Assembly (NCBI GenBank): GCA_965247665.1
Contig: CBDFHH010000001.1
Location: 1-64,000 of the forward strand
Direction: 5' to 3'
From: CAUZWH01 sp965247665
Lineage (GTDB): Bacteria; Pseudomonadota; Alphaproteobacteria; SHVV01
DNA: 64,000 bases
Position numbers and translations under genes: made by a program. Every line of letters starts with the position of its first letter. The first letter of the stretch is position 1. The notes below the pieces were generated by a model. The model did no database searches, was not told where the DNA came from, and was given only the letters and a program-made list of their open reading frames with translations. Below are positions 36,871 to 46,110 of the stretch, in pieces.

Positions 36871-37737
36871 ATGAAGGCAACGACGCGACTGCGCGACCTG
36901 CTGGCAGGCGACGAGGTGCAGGTGGCGCCGGGCGCGTATGACGGCATCTCGGCGCGGCTGATCGAGCAGGCCGGCTTCGCGCTGGTCTATGCCAGCGGCG
37001 GCGCGATTTCGCGCAGCATGGGCTACCCCGATTTGGGCCTGCTGAGCATGAGCGAAGTGATCGCCCGCCTTGCACCGATCCTGGACAGCGTCGCCATTCC
37101 CGTGATCGCCGACGCCGATACCGGTTACGGCAACGCGCTCAATGCCCGGCGTGCGGTTCGCGAATTCGAACGACTTGGCGTTGCCGGGCTGCATCTCGAA
37201 GATCAGGTATTCCCCAAACGCTGCGGACACTACGACGACAAATCGGTGGTGCCGGTGGCGGAGATGGCGCAGAAGATCCGTGCGGCTCGCGACGCCGCCG
37301 AGGATCCGGACCTGGTGATCATCGCCCGCACCGACGCGCTTGCCGTGGAAGGTCTCGATGCGGCGGTCGAGCGCGCGCAGGCTTACGCCGAAGCAGGCGC
37401 CGACGTGCTGTTTGTCGAAGCGCCGCAAAGCGAGGCGCAGATCGAGGAGATCGGGCGCCGCCTGCCGCAGCCCAAGCTGCTCAACATGTTTCTCGGCGGC
37501 AAGACCCCGATCGTGCCGCTCGACCGGCTCCGGGCCTGGGGCTATCGCCTGGTCATCGTGCCGTCGGACCTGCAGCGCGCGGCGCTGCTGGCGATGAACG
37601 AGGTGTTGCGAGTGCTCAAGCGCGAAGGGCACAGTGCACAATTGGCCGAGCGTATGGCGAGTTTCGCCGATCGCGAGACCATCGTCGGCACGGCCGACTA
37701 CCTGGCGCTCGACGCTCGCTATCGCGTCGATTCATAG
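36871..37737 (+). CDS. isocitrate lyase / PEP mutase family enzyme (2-methylisocitrate or dimethylmalate lyase-like)
   Basis: 288 residues from the ATG at 36871 (GGAGGAGCGG upstream). Family signatures: APGAYDGISARLIEQAGF, metal-site VIADADTGYGNALN, LHLEDQVFPKRCGHYDDKSV with the catalytic Cys, and IIARTDALAVEGLD. It should cleave or rearrange a 2-hydroxy-acid C-C bond with Mg. Context with PrpF suggests a methylisocitrate-like lyase, but oxaloacetate decarboxylase and carboxyphosphonoenolpyruvate mutase relatives cannot be excluded. Confidence 0.88.
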   Translation: MKATTRLRDLLAGDEVQVAPGAYDGISARLIEQAGFALVYASGGAISRSMGYPDLGLLSMSEVIARLAPILDSVAIPVIADADTGYGNALNARRAVREFERLGVAGLHLEDQVFPKRCGHYDDKSVVPVAEMAQKIRAARDAAEDPDLVIIARTDALAVEGLDAAVERAQAYAEAGADVLFVEAPQSEAQIEEIGRRLPQPKLLNMFLGGKTPIVPLDRLRAWGYRLVIVPSDLQRAALLAMNEVLRVLKREGHSAQLAERMASFADRETIVGTADYLALDARYRVDS

Positions 37738-37738
37738 G

Positions 37739-38662
37739 GTGCTCGAGGATCGCTACCTCACAAGCGGGCTGGCCGCGCTCGCGCGCGTGCGCGACCGACA
37801 TTGGAACGCCGGGCACTACGGCGCCGCGGTTCAGGCCGCCTATTTCTTCGCCGAAGAACAGCGGCTCGACGCTGCCGCCACCGCCGCGCTTGCGGAACAG
37901 CTCGACCGGCTGATCGCCAGGCATCCCGAGCTGTTTGCGGCGCGTGCGCCCGGCCACGCGCCGAACCGGGGCAACGTCGCCGGGTTGGTCGAGGTACTGA
38001 AGCGCACCATCGGCGAGCTGCACGCGATCGGCCACAATGTGATCTTCGCGACGCTGGCGCTCAAGGCCTTCGCGCGACGTCCGGAACTGGCGACGCCGGA
38101 CAATGTTGCCGGCCTGGTCGAACTGCTGAGTCAGTTCAACGCGTACGGACCGGGCCGACCGTTCTATGGCTGGGACGATCCTGCGAGCGTTCGCCTCGAA
38201 CCGGCGGACGCGATCCCTGTCTACGACAGCGAAGCGGCGATCGCTCGCACGGCGCTGGCCGCCTTCGCGGAGATCGAAACCGTCTACCCTTTCCTGCATC
38301 AGGGTATCGTCGGGCATCTTCTGACCCACGCCCACGCGCTGATCGATCTCGCGCGCATCGGCCATGCCGGGCTTGCAGCGAAGGGCCACGACGTGCACCG
38401 CCTCTACGTCAAGCTCGCGCGCAATCCGCCCGACGCAGGCGAGCCGATCCCGCGGGAAGCGGCGATCGATGCGTTCGCGCCGCGTATGGCGGCGTTCTGG
38501 CAGCGGGATCACGAGGGCGGCCGCGAGTGGCTGGTCGGCCACCTGTTCAAATACATCTACAGCTTCTACGACCTGGTCCGCCATGTGGACGATGCCGGCG
38601 AGCGCCAAGCGCTTGAAACGCACTTGGCCTACGTCCTGGCGCCCACCTGGTCGATCCGGTAA
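37739..38662 (+). CDS. unrecognised alpha-helical, His-rich protein in the tricarboxylate operon
   Basis: 307 residues from a GTG at 37739, one nt after the preceding stop. I do not recognise a family. It is rich in Ala/Leu helices with histidines in conserved-looking spots: RDRHWNAGHYGAAVQ, IGELHAIGHNVIFATLALK, HQGIVGHLLTHAHAL and DLARIGHAGLAAKGHDVHR. A C-terminal GHLFKYIYSFYDLVRHVDD is notable. No signal peptide or long hydrophobic helix. Tight coupling to the lyase suggests an enzyme or accessory protein of that pathway; a helical-barrel or metal-dependent fold is possible. Confidence 0.7.
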   Translation: MLEDRYLTSGLAALARVRDRHWNAGHYGAAVQAAYFFAEEQRLDAAATAALAEQLDRLIARHPELFAARAPGHAPNRGNVAGLVEVLKRTIGELHAIGHNVIFATLALKAFARRPELATPDNVAGLVELLSQFNAYGPGRPFYGWDDPASVRLEPADAIPVYDSEAAIARTALAAFAEIETVYPFLHQGIVGHLLTHAHALIDLARIGHAGLAAKGHDVHRLYVKLARNPPDAGEPIPREAAIDAFAPRMAAFWQRDHEGGREWLVGHLFKYIYSFYDLVRHVDDAGERQALETHLAYVLAPTWSIR

Positions 38663-38673
38663 TCCCTGCGCGC

Positions 38674-39069
38674 TTACGCGTAGTAGGTTTGGTAGTCCTC
38701 GGCGGCCATCAGCTCCTTGAGCCGGTCACGGGTCGCCTGCCAGGCGGCGTCGCCTTCGGCGCTGCCGACCGGCCCGCCGCCGGACTCGAAATCGTGGATC
38801 GCAACGTCGCTGATGTACTGCATCGAGAAGTCGACCAGCTGGCGATGAATCGGCGCCGCCGCGTAAGCGGCGAAGCTTTCGACCGAATTGAAGGCAGCGA
38901 TAATCGCGTAGGGGTAGTCCGTCGATTTGGCGTTGAGATTGCGGCAGTAGGCGTAACTGACAATGCCGTCGAGGCTCGAACGGATGCGCTCGGCATAGTC
39001 GTGGATGCGGCGGTGGACGTCTTCGCCGACCTCCTCGCCGTAGCGGAACAACACAACGTGCTGGTACAT
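38674..39069 (-). CDS. Dabb (stress-responsive A/B barrel) domain protein
   Basis: 131 residues beginning MYQHVVLFRYGEEVGEDVHR and including FAAYAAAPIHRQLVDFSMQY with the spaced His pair of dimeric alpha-beta barrel (Dabb/EthD-like) proteins. Such small proteins often act on or bind reactive aromatic or polyketide-like intermediates. It is convergent with the unknown helical protein and downstream of the PrpD-like gene on the same strand. Confidence 0.8.
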   Translation of the reverse strand: MYQHVVLFRYGEEVGEDVHRRIHDYAERIRSSLDGIVSYAYCRNLNAKSTDYPYAIIAAFNSVESFAAYAAAPIHRQLVDFSMQYISDVAIHDFESGGGPVGSAEGDAAWQATRDRLKELMAAEDYQTYYA

Positions 39070-39171
39070 GTCTAGCTCCTTTCGCGCCCTGGACCAGACC
39101 GACCGGCCGGTGTCGTCGTCGCCCGCTGCCAGCTACCGAGACGACGGAGCTTGGCACGGCGACCCACCGTC

Positions 39172-40728
39172 TTACGGCGGGAAACCGGGGTCGACAGAGC
39201 GCGAGCGCGGGGCACCGTGATCGAAAATGCCGGTGCCGGTCGGATCGGTCGCGATGAAATCGGTTGCCTCGGCGACGGGGTTGAGCAACCGGACGGCATC
39301 GGCGTCCAGTCTCTCCAGGCGTGCACATAAATCGAGGAAGCGGTCGCGTTCGCAGTCGCCGATAACCGGTACCGCGAGCCTGTCGAACTTTCCGGCATAG
39401 TCGTTCCAATCCCACGGATGCGCACCGTTGGGGTGGGCGTCGGCCACAAGCTTCTCGGCCGCGATCGTGCGTCCGTCCGTCATCTCGACTTCCACCCGCC
39501 CGCCGAACGCGCGCCAGCCGGGGTCGGGGTCATGGTAGCGCGCGGTCCAATCCGGATCCTCAACGGTCTCGATCCGGCGCCACAGCGCTACCGTCGACGG
39601 TCGTGCCGCGCGCTCGGGCAGATAGCTGTCGACATGGTGCCAGGCGCCGTCCTCCAGCGCGACGGCAAAGATGTACATGATCGAGTGGTCGAGGGTTTCG
39701 CGGCTGGCGCCGGGATCGAACTTTTGCGGATCATTGGCCCCGGTGCCGATCACGGTGTGGGTGTGGTGGCTGGTCCTGATCGTGACGCGCTCGATCGCGG
39801 CAGGATCGCCGATCTCCTCGCGCATCTCGAGGGCGAGGTCGATCAGCGCCTGCGCCTGGTACTCGGCCGCGTGCGCCTTGGTGTAGGTCTCGAGGATCTG
39901 GCGCGGTGCCTCGCCCGGCGCCGGAAGCGGTACCTCGTAGACCGCTTCGGGACCGTCGAGCATCCAGGCGATCACGGAGTCCTCACCCTCGTAGATCGGG
40001 CTCGGCGCCGCTTCGCCGCGCATCGCGCGATCCACCGCCTCGATCGCCAGTTTGCCGGAAAAGCCGGGCACGAAGGCTTTCCAGCTCGAAATCTCGCCCT
40101 TGCGCGATTGTCGGGTGGAGAAACCGAGATGAACCGCCTGGTTGATCGCCTGGTAGACGATCGCGGCGGGCAAACCGAGCAACGCGCCGATGCCGGCGGT
40201 GGTGCCGACGACGAGGTGACCGACATGGTCCTTCTTGTGGTGATGCAGGTTAATGCCCTTCATCAGCCCGATATGCACCTCATATGCGACCGCGACGGCG
40301 CGCACCAAATCGGCGCCGTCGCGCCGCATCTGCTGGGCCGTGGCGATTTGTGCGGCGATGTTGTCGCCGGGGTGGCCGAACTCCGTGGCCAGGAAGGTGT
40401 CGTGAAAGTCGAGCTCGCGCACCGCGGTTCCGTTGGCCCACGCCGCCCACTCCGCGTGGACGGTGGTGGTCGCCGGCACGCCAAACAGCGTGGCGCCGCC
40501 GATTCGCGGATGGGCCAGCGCCATCGCCCGCGCCGCGGCCACCGGGGCGCGCTGGAGCGAAGCCAGCGCCACCGCGGCGTTGTCGACGACGCGGCAGCGC
40601 ACCATTTCCGCGACGTCGTCGACGATCGGCGGCCGGCTGGTGGCGTAAGCGGCGAGCTTCCAGGCGAGCTGCTCTTCGCGTGCGAGCCGCGCCGAAGACG
40701 GATAAACTTTGACCTCGTGGTGTCGCAA
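39172..40728 (-). CDS. MmgE/PrpD family protein (2-methylcitrate dehydratase-like)
   Basis: 518 residues. The TTG at 40726-40728 is preferred over an ATG at 40755 because GGGAGG lies 4 nt before it and the PrpD start normally reads HEVKVYPSSARL. Typical segments are LDFHDTFLATEFGHPGDNIA, LHHHKKDHVGHLVVGTTAG, GFSGKLAIEAVDRAM and DHSIMYIFAVALEDGAWH. PrpD enzymes dehydrate 2-methylcitrate without an iron-sulfur cluster. A second, more distant MmgE/PrpD gene lies at 41846. Confidence 0.85.
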   Translation of the reverse strand: MRHHEVKVYPSSARLAREEQLAWKLAAYATSRPPIVDDVAEMVRCRVVDNAAVALASLQRAPVAAARAMALAHPRIGGATLFGVPATTTVHAEWAAWANGTAVRELDFHDTFLATEFGHPGDNIAAQIATAQQMRRDGADLVRAVAVAYEVHIGLMKGINLHHHKKDHVGHLVVGTTAGIGALLGLPAAIVYQAINQAVHLGFSTRQSRKGEISSWKAFVPGFSGKLAIEAVDRAMRGEAAPSPIYEGEDSVIAWMLDGPEAVYEVPLPAPGEAPRQILETYTKAHAAEYQAQALIDLALEMREEIGDPAAIERVTIRTSHHTHTVIGTGANDPQKFDPGASRETLDHSIMYIFAVALEDGAWHHVDSYLPERAARPSTVALWRRIETVEDPDWTARYHDPDPGWRAFGGRVEVEMTDGRTIAAEKLVADAHPNGAHPWDWNDYAGKFDRLAVPVIGDCERDRFLDLCARLERLDADAVRLLNPVAEATDFIATDPTGTGIFDHGAPRSRSVDPGFPP

Positions 40729-40760
40729 ACGCGCCTCCCGCAACCCGCACGGCAAACCAA

Positions 40761-41795
40761 ATGATCAGCCCGTATCGATTATGCGTCAACGGCGGCTTCA
40801 GCGCATGGCCGGTCGATAAGGTGGTCGAGTGGTGGCGCCTCTGTGAGAGCCTCGGCATCGAGACCACGATATCGGATTCGCCGGCCCAGTTTCGCGATCT
40901 CTACGTCAGCGCGGCCGCGTGTGCGCTGGCCACCGAGAAGCTGCCGATCTTCGTCTGCGTCTCGAATCCGGTCTCGCGCCACCCCTCGGTGACCGCGGCG
41001 GCATTGCTGGCGCTCAACGATATCGCGCCCGGTCGGGTGGTGTTCGGAATCGGCACCGGCGATAGCGCGCTATGGGGCGTCGGGCTCAAGCCGGCGAAAC
41101 TGGCGACGCTGCGCGAGTATGTCGAGGCGGTGCGCGCCTTGCTGCGCGGCGAAACCGCAATCTGGCGCGGCACGCGCTTCACGGGCCAATGGAGCCATTG
41201 GTCGGCGCCGGTCGAGATTCCGATCCTCATCGCCGCCGCCGGACCCAAGGCGCTCAAACTCGGCGCCGAAATCGGCGACGGGTTGATCCTGTCGCTCGGT
41301 TTTTCCGAACCGGACATTGCCCGGGTGTTCGAGATCATCGAGCGCACCCGCGACGCAACCGGACGGGATCGCGCGCTCAAACTTTGGTGGCAGGCCGACG
41401 TCACCTTCGCCGAAAGCGTCGCCGCCGCCGCGGACAGTGCGATTGGCTGGGGTGTCGAGTGGCTCACCCTGACCACCATCGAAGGCAAGGGTGTGCCCGA
41501 TCATTTGCGCGATGCGCTGATCGAGCTCAACCAAGACGCGCGTAGCATCGCCGCGGCTTACAAGAATGTCGACCGCGACCGGTTTCTCGTCCGACGCGCC
41601 AAGGAGCTCGGGCTCTACGACTGGCTGGTCGAACGCTCGCCGCGTCTGTGGGGGACCGCGGCCGACGTCGCGGCGCGGATCGAAGAACTCGGCCGGCTCG
41701 GCTTGCGCAATTGGATCTTCTATGTCGGCCGGCGCGAAGACAAACATGGCCTGGTCGAAACGTTGGCCAAACAGGTGGCGCCCAGGCTTCGCTAG
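40761..41795 (+). CDS. LLM-class flavin-dependent oxidoreductase (luciferase-like)
   Basis: 344 residues forming a single TIM-barrel monooxygenase: FVCVSNPVSRHPSVTAAAL, GRVVFGIGTGDSALWGVGL, LREYVEAVRALLRGE and PILIAAAGPKALKLGAEIGD are the usual F420/FMN-binding family blocks. It uses reduced flavin or F420; the short, F420-type spacing leaves the cofactor open. It is divergent from the PrpD-like gene at 40728. Confidence 0.88.
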   Translation: MISPYRLCVNGGFSAWPVDKVVEWWRLCESLGIETTISDSPAQFRDLYVSAAACALATEKLPIFVCVSNPVSRHPSVTAAALLALNDIAPGRVVFGIGTGDSALWGVGLKPAKLATLREYVEAVRALLRGETAIWRGTRFTGQWSHWSAPVEIPILIAAAGPKALKLGAEIGDGLILSLGFSEPDIARVFEIIERTRDATGRDRALKLWWQADVTFAESVAAAADSAIGWGVEWLTLTTIEGKGVPDHLRDALIELNQDARSIAAAYKNVDRDRFLVRRAKELGLYDWLVERSPRLWGTAADVAARIEELGRLGLRNWIFYVGRREDKHGLVETLAKQVAPRLR

Positions 41796-41845
41796 AAACG
41801 CGGCCTCAACCCCATGGCAACGACGCTTGGGACCGCACGCGCCCT

Positions 41846-43213
41846 CTATGCCCGGCCCACGGTCGGCAGCTCGGCAACGGTGCCGAGCGCATCGATTCGC
41901 TGTAGCCTGTCGAACAGTTCTCGGGCCGCGGTTTTGCTCGCCGACGCGGTCACGCAGTCCGCGAACTTGGCCCACATGTCGGCCTCGGTCAGCGGTAGCT
42001 TGGCGTGTCCGCGCGCGTGGCGGATCTCGCCGCTGTCGAGCACCTCGCCGTTGGCCAGCTTGATGACGATGCGGTCCGCCGGTGCGAACGCCGGCGAGTC
42101 GGGATCGGTTTCGTCCGTCGTGGTGATCGTAACCTTCTCCATGAAGCGCTGAACGTCGTCGCGCTGCACGAAATCGTCCGTGAGTTCGCGCAAACTCGCT
42201 TTGCCGGCGATCGCCGCCGCCGCGCAGGAAAATTCTCCGCTGAACTTAGCCTCGAGGCCGGTCCGCGGGTGGTGGTTGCGCAGGATCGCGGCCTGGGTTT
42301 CGCCGAGCCGCATTTCCACCTCCGCAATCTCGCCGACTGCTACGGGTCGCTTCGCGACCAGATCGAGAAATCCGTCGAGGGTGCGGTGCACGGCATAGCA
42401 CATGGGATACTTCTTGACGTTGAGGCCGTAGCGCAGGACGCGCCACTCCCGGCCGAGATGGGAAGAGTGAACTTCGCGATCGACCTCGCCGCCCGGCGAG
42501 ATCGCGGTGAGATACCCCAAGGGATGCTCGAACACGTCGTCCGCGGCGGTCATGCCGGCTTTGGCCAGACGCGCCGCCATGATGCCGCTGCTGGCGGCGC
42601 GGCCGACATGGAACGGCTTGGTCATGGTGCCGAAATTGGCGGTCAGGCCGCCGGCGTGGGAAGCGGCAATTCCGAGCGCCGCATGGACGCGCGCAGGTGA
42701 GAGCCGATGCAGGACCGAAGCCGCGGCCGCGGCAGCGATGACGCCAAAGATCGCCGTCGGGTGCCAGCCCTTGGCGTGGTGCGGCGACGAGTCGCGAAAA
42801 GCGAGGTCGGCCCAGACCTCGTAGCCGGCAACGTAGGCGGTCACGAGTTCACGGCCGCTGCTGCCGAGCGCCTCGCCCTCGCTGAGTAGCGTGGCCACCA
42901 GCGGGCTGCTGGGGTGTGCGTCCATCGCCACGTCGTCATAGTCGAGCGCATGGGCGGCGGTTCCCGAGATCAGCGCCGCGTCCGGCGCCGCGGCGCGCTC
43001 GGGCGACAGGTACAGCCGGGCCTCGCCGTTGCCGCCTTGCCGCGGCACCACCGAGCCGACGATTCCCGTTACCGGTTCGCCGGCGCCGGCGATCATCACC
43101 GCGACGCAATCGGTAAACCCGGTGCGAACGATATCGACGGCTGCGCCGGGAATATCCTCGAAACGCATATCGCAGATGAAATCGACGATCCGCTGTGTCA
43201 GGCCCTCGTTCAT
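41846..43213 (-). CDS. MmgE/PrpD family protein, second copy
   Basis: 455 residues. Family blocks: ISGTAAHALDYDDVAMDAHP, HHAKGWHPTAIFGVIAAAAA, ASHAGGLTANFGTMTKPFHV and KKYPMCYAVHRTLDG. It resembles cis-aconitate decarboxylase/MmgE relatives more than true PrpD. The start is the ATG at 43213 with a weak GGGAAA site. It faces the LLM gene (convergent) and is divergent from a cupin gene. Confidence 0.88.
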   Translation of the reverse strand: MNEGLTQRIVDFICDMRFEDIPGAAVDIVRTGFTDCVAVMIAGAGEPVTGIVGSVVPRQGGNGEARLYLSPERAAAPDAALISGTAAHALDYDDVAMDAHPSSPLVATLLSEGEALGSSGRELVTAYVAGYEVWADLAFRDSSPHHAKGWHPTAIFGVIAAAAAASVLHRLSPARVHAALGIAASHAGGLTANFGTMTKPFHVGRAASSGIMAARLAKAGMTAADDVFEHPLGYLTAISPGGEVDREVHSSHLGREWRVLRYGLNVKKYPMCYAVHRTLDGFLDLVAKRPVAVGEIAEVEMRLGETQAAILRNHHPRTGLEAKFSGEFSCAAAAIAGKASLRELTDDFVQRDDVQRFMEKVTITTTDETDPDSPAFAPADRIVIKLANGEVLDSGEIRHARGHAKLPLTEADMWAKFADCVTASASKTAARELFDRLQRIDALGTVAELPTVGRA

Positions 43214-43286
43214 GTCAGGTTTCCCAATCGTTCGGACGGTTCGGCATACAATGAAGCTCGATCACCGGAGGTCAAGGAGCTCACCG

Positions 43287-43688
43287 ATGACAGAAATCGA
43301 TGCCCGTTACCTCGAGCCGTTCACCACCCTGCAGGCGGAGCCCGGCGACACGCCGATCGAGACCATCGCCGCCGTCGAAGGCGCGGTGCCGGAGGGTCGT
43401 CTCACCATCCAGGTGTTGATGGTGACCGAACGGCTGCTGGTGCTGAAGGCGACGCGAAGCAAAGGACTGATCGATCGGCCGCACAAGCACGACGACCACG
43501 AATCCGTGGCCACCCTGATCAGCGGCCGTCTGCGCAACGTCATCGATGGGCGGGAGTTCATCGCCGAGCCCGGTGCCACCTGGCGCCACCCGCCCGGTGT
43601 GGTTCATTCCAGCGAAGCGCTCGAAGACTGCGTCCAGATCGAGATCAAAACGCCGCCGCGCAAGACCTGGGTCGGCGAGTCGGGGTAG
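43287..43688 (+). CDS. small cupin-domain protein
   Basis: 133 residues from the ATG at 43287 (AAGGAGC upstream). A single cupin barrel with metal-ligand pattern PHKHDDHESVATLISGRLR and a second motif HPPGVVHSS. Likely a small dioxygenase, isomerase or ligand-binding protein. Convergent with the MFS gene, 6 nt apart at their stops. Confidence 0.85.
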   Translation: MTEIDARYLEPFTTLQAEPGDTPIETIAAVEGAVPEGRLTIQVLMVTERLLVLKATRSKGLIDRPHKHDDHESVATLISGRLRNVIDGREFIAEPGATWRHPPGVVHSSEALEDCVQIEIKTPPRKTWVGESG

Positions 43689-43694
43689 CCCGAC

Positions 43695-44891
43695 CTATGC
43701 GATTTCCTGCGCCGACCGGCGTTGGATTAGACGAAACACCGCCAGACCGGCGAGCGCAGCAACCAGACACAGGGCGGCGAACAGAACAGGGGTCGCCGAA
43801 TCGCCGCTGACATCCGCGGTCCAGCCGGCGAACGGCTGCAGCAGTGCAAAGCCGCCGTAGCGCCAGGCGTAGAACAGGCCCATCCCGATGCCGCGATTGC
43901 GCTCGGTCAGGGCCTCGACCGATAGCGCCATCACCGCGCCGGTCGGCAGGCCGGTGGTGATGCCGATGGCGATGAACAGCAGGGAAGTGAGGTCGGTGTA
44001 GGGAACCAACGCCAGCGCCGCAGCCATGGCCGCGAAGTTCACCGCCATCACCAGATTGGGCCGTTTGGTCCATTCGACCACGGCGCCGCCGACCAGGGCC
44101 GCCGCAGCATAGGCCCAGGTGCTGATGCCGACGAGCTGCCCGGCCTCGCTAACCGTGAAGCCCTGGGCCTCGAGCAGGGTCGGCCCAAAACTGACCAGCA
44201 CCAGCAGGCCTTCGTTGAACAGCACCCAGACCAGCCCGGCGATCGATACCAGCACCGCCTCACGCGCCGTGATGGCGATCTCGGCCGCGTTCATTGCCGG
44301 TTCATCGGCCATGGCCTGGACGCTCGGCGGCCGGCGGTAGAACCCCAACACCAACACAAAGCCGAGCAGGCTGACTGCGGCGGTGGCGTAGAACACCGTG
44401 GGCCAGCCTAGTGCTTCGGCCAGCGCTCCCTGGGTGCCGAGCGCTGCACCGATACCGATCGGCCAGCTCGCCAGCAAGATCGCTATGGCCAGCGCCAGTT
44501 CGCGGCCGGCAAACCAGTCGGCGATCATCTTGGCGGTCAACACCCCGAGGAGGACGGTCCCGGCGCCGGCGATAATGCGGGCGCCGGCACTGACTTCGAA
44601 ATCCAAGCTCGCGCCACCGGCAACGCCGCCGACCACCATCAACCCCAGCCCGATCAGCACCAGGCGTTTGTCGCCGTAGCGTTGACCGAGATAGCCGCCG
44701 GCCAGGGCGACGATGATGCCGGGGGCATCGAACAAGCCGATCAGGGTGCCGAGCTCGGCGTAGCTGATGCCGAAATCGTCGACGATCATTGGCCCGACCG
44801 AACCGACGGCCTGGAACTGGTAGGCCCACGCGCCGCGGGCGATGAACAGCACCGCGAGGATGAACCAGCGGTTGCGGACCAAGTCAACCAT
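43695..44891 (-). CDS. MFS transporter
   Basis: 398 residues with about twelve hydrophobic segments, starting at the ATG at 44891 (MVDLVRNRWFILAVLFIARG). The loop 2-3 motif reads GGYLGQRYGDKRLVLIG, the usual MFS G-x-x-x-D-R-x-G-R-R/K variant. An anion- or organic-acid-type carrier is likely from the context of carboxylate catabolism. The longer reading upstream to 45128 crosses carbamoyltransferase debris and is rejected. Confidence 0.88.
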   Translation of the reverse strand: MVDLVRNRWFILAVLFIARGAWAYQFQAVGSVGPMIVDDFGISYAELGTLIGLFDAPGIIVALAGGYLGQRYGDKRLVLIGLGLMVVGGVAGGASLDFEVSAGARIIAGAGTVLLGVLTAKMIADWFAGRELALAIAILLASWPIGIGAALGTQGALAEALGWPTVFYATAAVSLLGFVLVLGFYRRPPSVQAMADEPAMNAAEIAITAREAVLVSIAGLVWVLFNEGLLVLVSFGPTLLEAQGFTVSEAGQLVGISTWAYAAAALVGGAVVEWTKRPNLVMAVNFAAMAAALALVPYTDLTSLLFIAIGITTGLPTGAVMALSVEALTERNRGIGMGLFYAWRYGGFALLQPFAGWTADVSGDSATPVLFAALCLVAALAGLAVFRLIQRRSAQEIA

Positions 44892-44919
44892 CGGTGGACG
44901 CACCTTGCCCGCATACGCC

Positions 44920-45447
44920 GCGCTTGGTGGCGTGGTCGTCGATACGGTCGTCAGCCGGCGCCCGGGCACACGCCGCCGGAGTTTTGATGACAGGCCCCTC
45001 GTGCAGGTTGAAGCTGGTGTTGATTGACACCGGCAATCCGCTGGCCTGCCTGAAGCCGGCGAGGATGTCGGCATGGAGCGGGTCGACCGCGCGCTCGATG
45101 ATTTGCGGCTCCGCCGTGCCATCGACATGCACCAGCGCCGGATTCCGGTCGCGCCGGTGCGGGTGAACGTCAGCGATGGGCAACGCGCGTTCGAGGCGGC
45201 GGCCCACGGTCAGGTGGGTGTCATGGCGGGAGGGAAAGGCGGCGCGCCCCGGGCACGGCGCGTCGACCTCGTACCGTTTTGCGCCGGCCCCGGCGAGACA
45301 AGCGTCAACTGCCTCGTGATGCACCGCGCCGCCATCGATCTTGACCCGGGTCAACCACTCGAATTGTACCGCGGCGAGTATCTCGTCGTCGTCGAACACG
45401 ACCGCAATGGAGTCGTGGTGGCCGGGACATATTCCGAGAATGAGCAC
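44920..45447 (-). pseudogene. internally deleted carbamoyltransferase (NodU/CmcH family)
   Basis: The N-terminus VLILGICPGHHDSIAVVFDD and the following EILAAVQFEWLTRVK are the start of the Kae1-like carbamoyltransferase domain. About 90 codons later the frame continues with the C-terminal domain (PALVHVDGTAEPQII, GLPVSINTSFNLHEGPVIKT). Normal members have about 550-600 residues; here fewer than 200 remain, so most of the catalytic domain has been deleted. The frame is open but the product cannot be active. Confidence 0.75.
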
Positions 45448-45591
45448 CTGTGGTCCGTGCGAGCGCCGCGAACGCGGCGGGGCAATCACTATCTCCGGTC
45501 ACCGCCCCGTGCAAGCGGCGTCACGTGCAGGCGATTGATCGCTGCGGCGCGCGACCTGTATCGTGACGCGGCGACTGGAGGAGGCCGGTGG

Positions 45592-46026
45592 ATGGCTAGA
45601 CTGACCCTGGCGCAGGCCGAGATTATCGTCGACGCGGCGCTGGCCAAGGGCGCCGAGCTCGAGCTCAACCCGCTGACGATCGCGATACTCGACGACGGGG
45701 CCCACCTCAAGATGTTCAAGCGCCAGGACGGACCGGGCGCCCCCATGCGGCCCAAGATCGCTATCGGCAAAGCGTTCGCGGCGGTCGGTCTCGGTATCGG
45801 CACCCGCCCGTGGGAAGAACGCGCCAAGGAACGACCGCTCTTGATCCAGGGCTTCATGGGGTTGGTCGACGAGTTCATCGCGGTGCCGGGTGGTGTGGTC
45901 ATCCGCGACGGCGAAGGCGAAATTCTCGGTGCGGTCGGAGTATCCGGTGATACCTCGGATGCCGACGAGCAATGCGCGGTCGCCGGAATCCAGGCCGCGG
46001 GGCTCATCGCCGACACCGGCGGCTGA
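45592..46026 (+). CDS. GlcG/HbpS-like haem-degrading domain protein
   Basis: 144 residues from the ATG at 45592 with GGAGGAGG upstream. The family pattern is plain: LTLAQAEIIVDAALAKGAEL, AILDDGAHLKMFKRQDG, KIAIGKAFAAVGLG, PGGVVIRDGEGEILGAVGVS and DEQCAVAGIQAAG. DUF336 proteins occur beside catabolic oxidoreductases and some bind haem or corrinoid. A much longer reading from 45073 is antisense to the carbamoyltransferase remnant. Confidence 0.85.
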   Translation: MARLTLAQAEIIVDAALAKGAELELNPLTIAILDDGAHLKMFKRQDGPGAPMRPKIAIGKAFAAVGLGIGTRPWEERAKERPLLIQGFMGLVDEFIAVPGGVVIRDGEGEILGAVGVSGDTSDADEQCAVAGIQAAGLIADTGG

Positions 46027-46035
46027 GCACCGGGC

Positions 46036-46110
46036 ATGAATGACGCCGCGCCGATCGCCGCCGCGCAACGCGTTTGCAAACGCTTCGGTGGCACCCAAGC
46101 GCTTGATGGC
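46036..46110 (+). pseudogene. N-terminal scrap of an ABC transporter ATPase
   Basis: An ATG-started frame reads MNDAAPIAAAQRVCKRFGG, TQALDG, which is the beginning of a sugar- or branched-chain-type ABC ATPase (K-R-F-G-G-x-x-A-L-D). It stops at the junction with the Fpg gene, before Walker A. Confidence 0.55.

Noticed and set aside
45073..45591. N-terminal extension of the GlcG-like gene
   Set aside because: The added part is antisense to the carbamoyltransferase remnant, and GGAGGAGG precedes the internal ATG at 45592.
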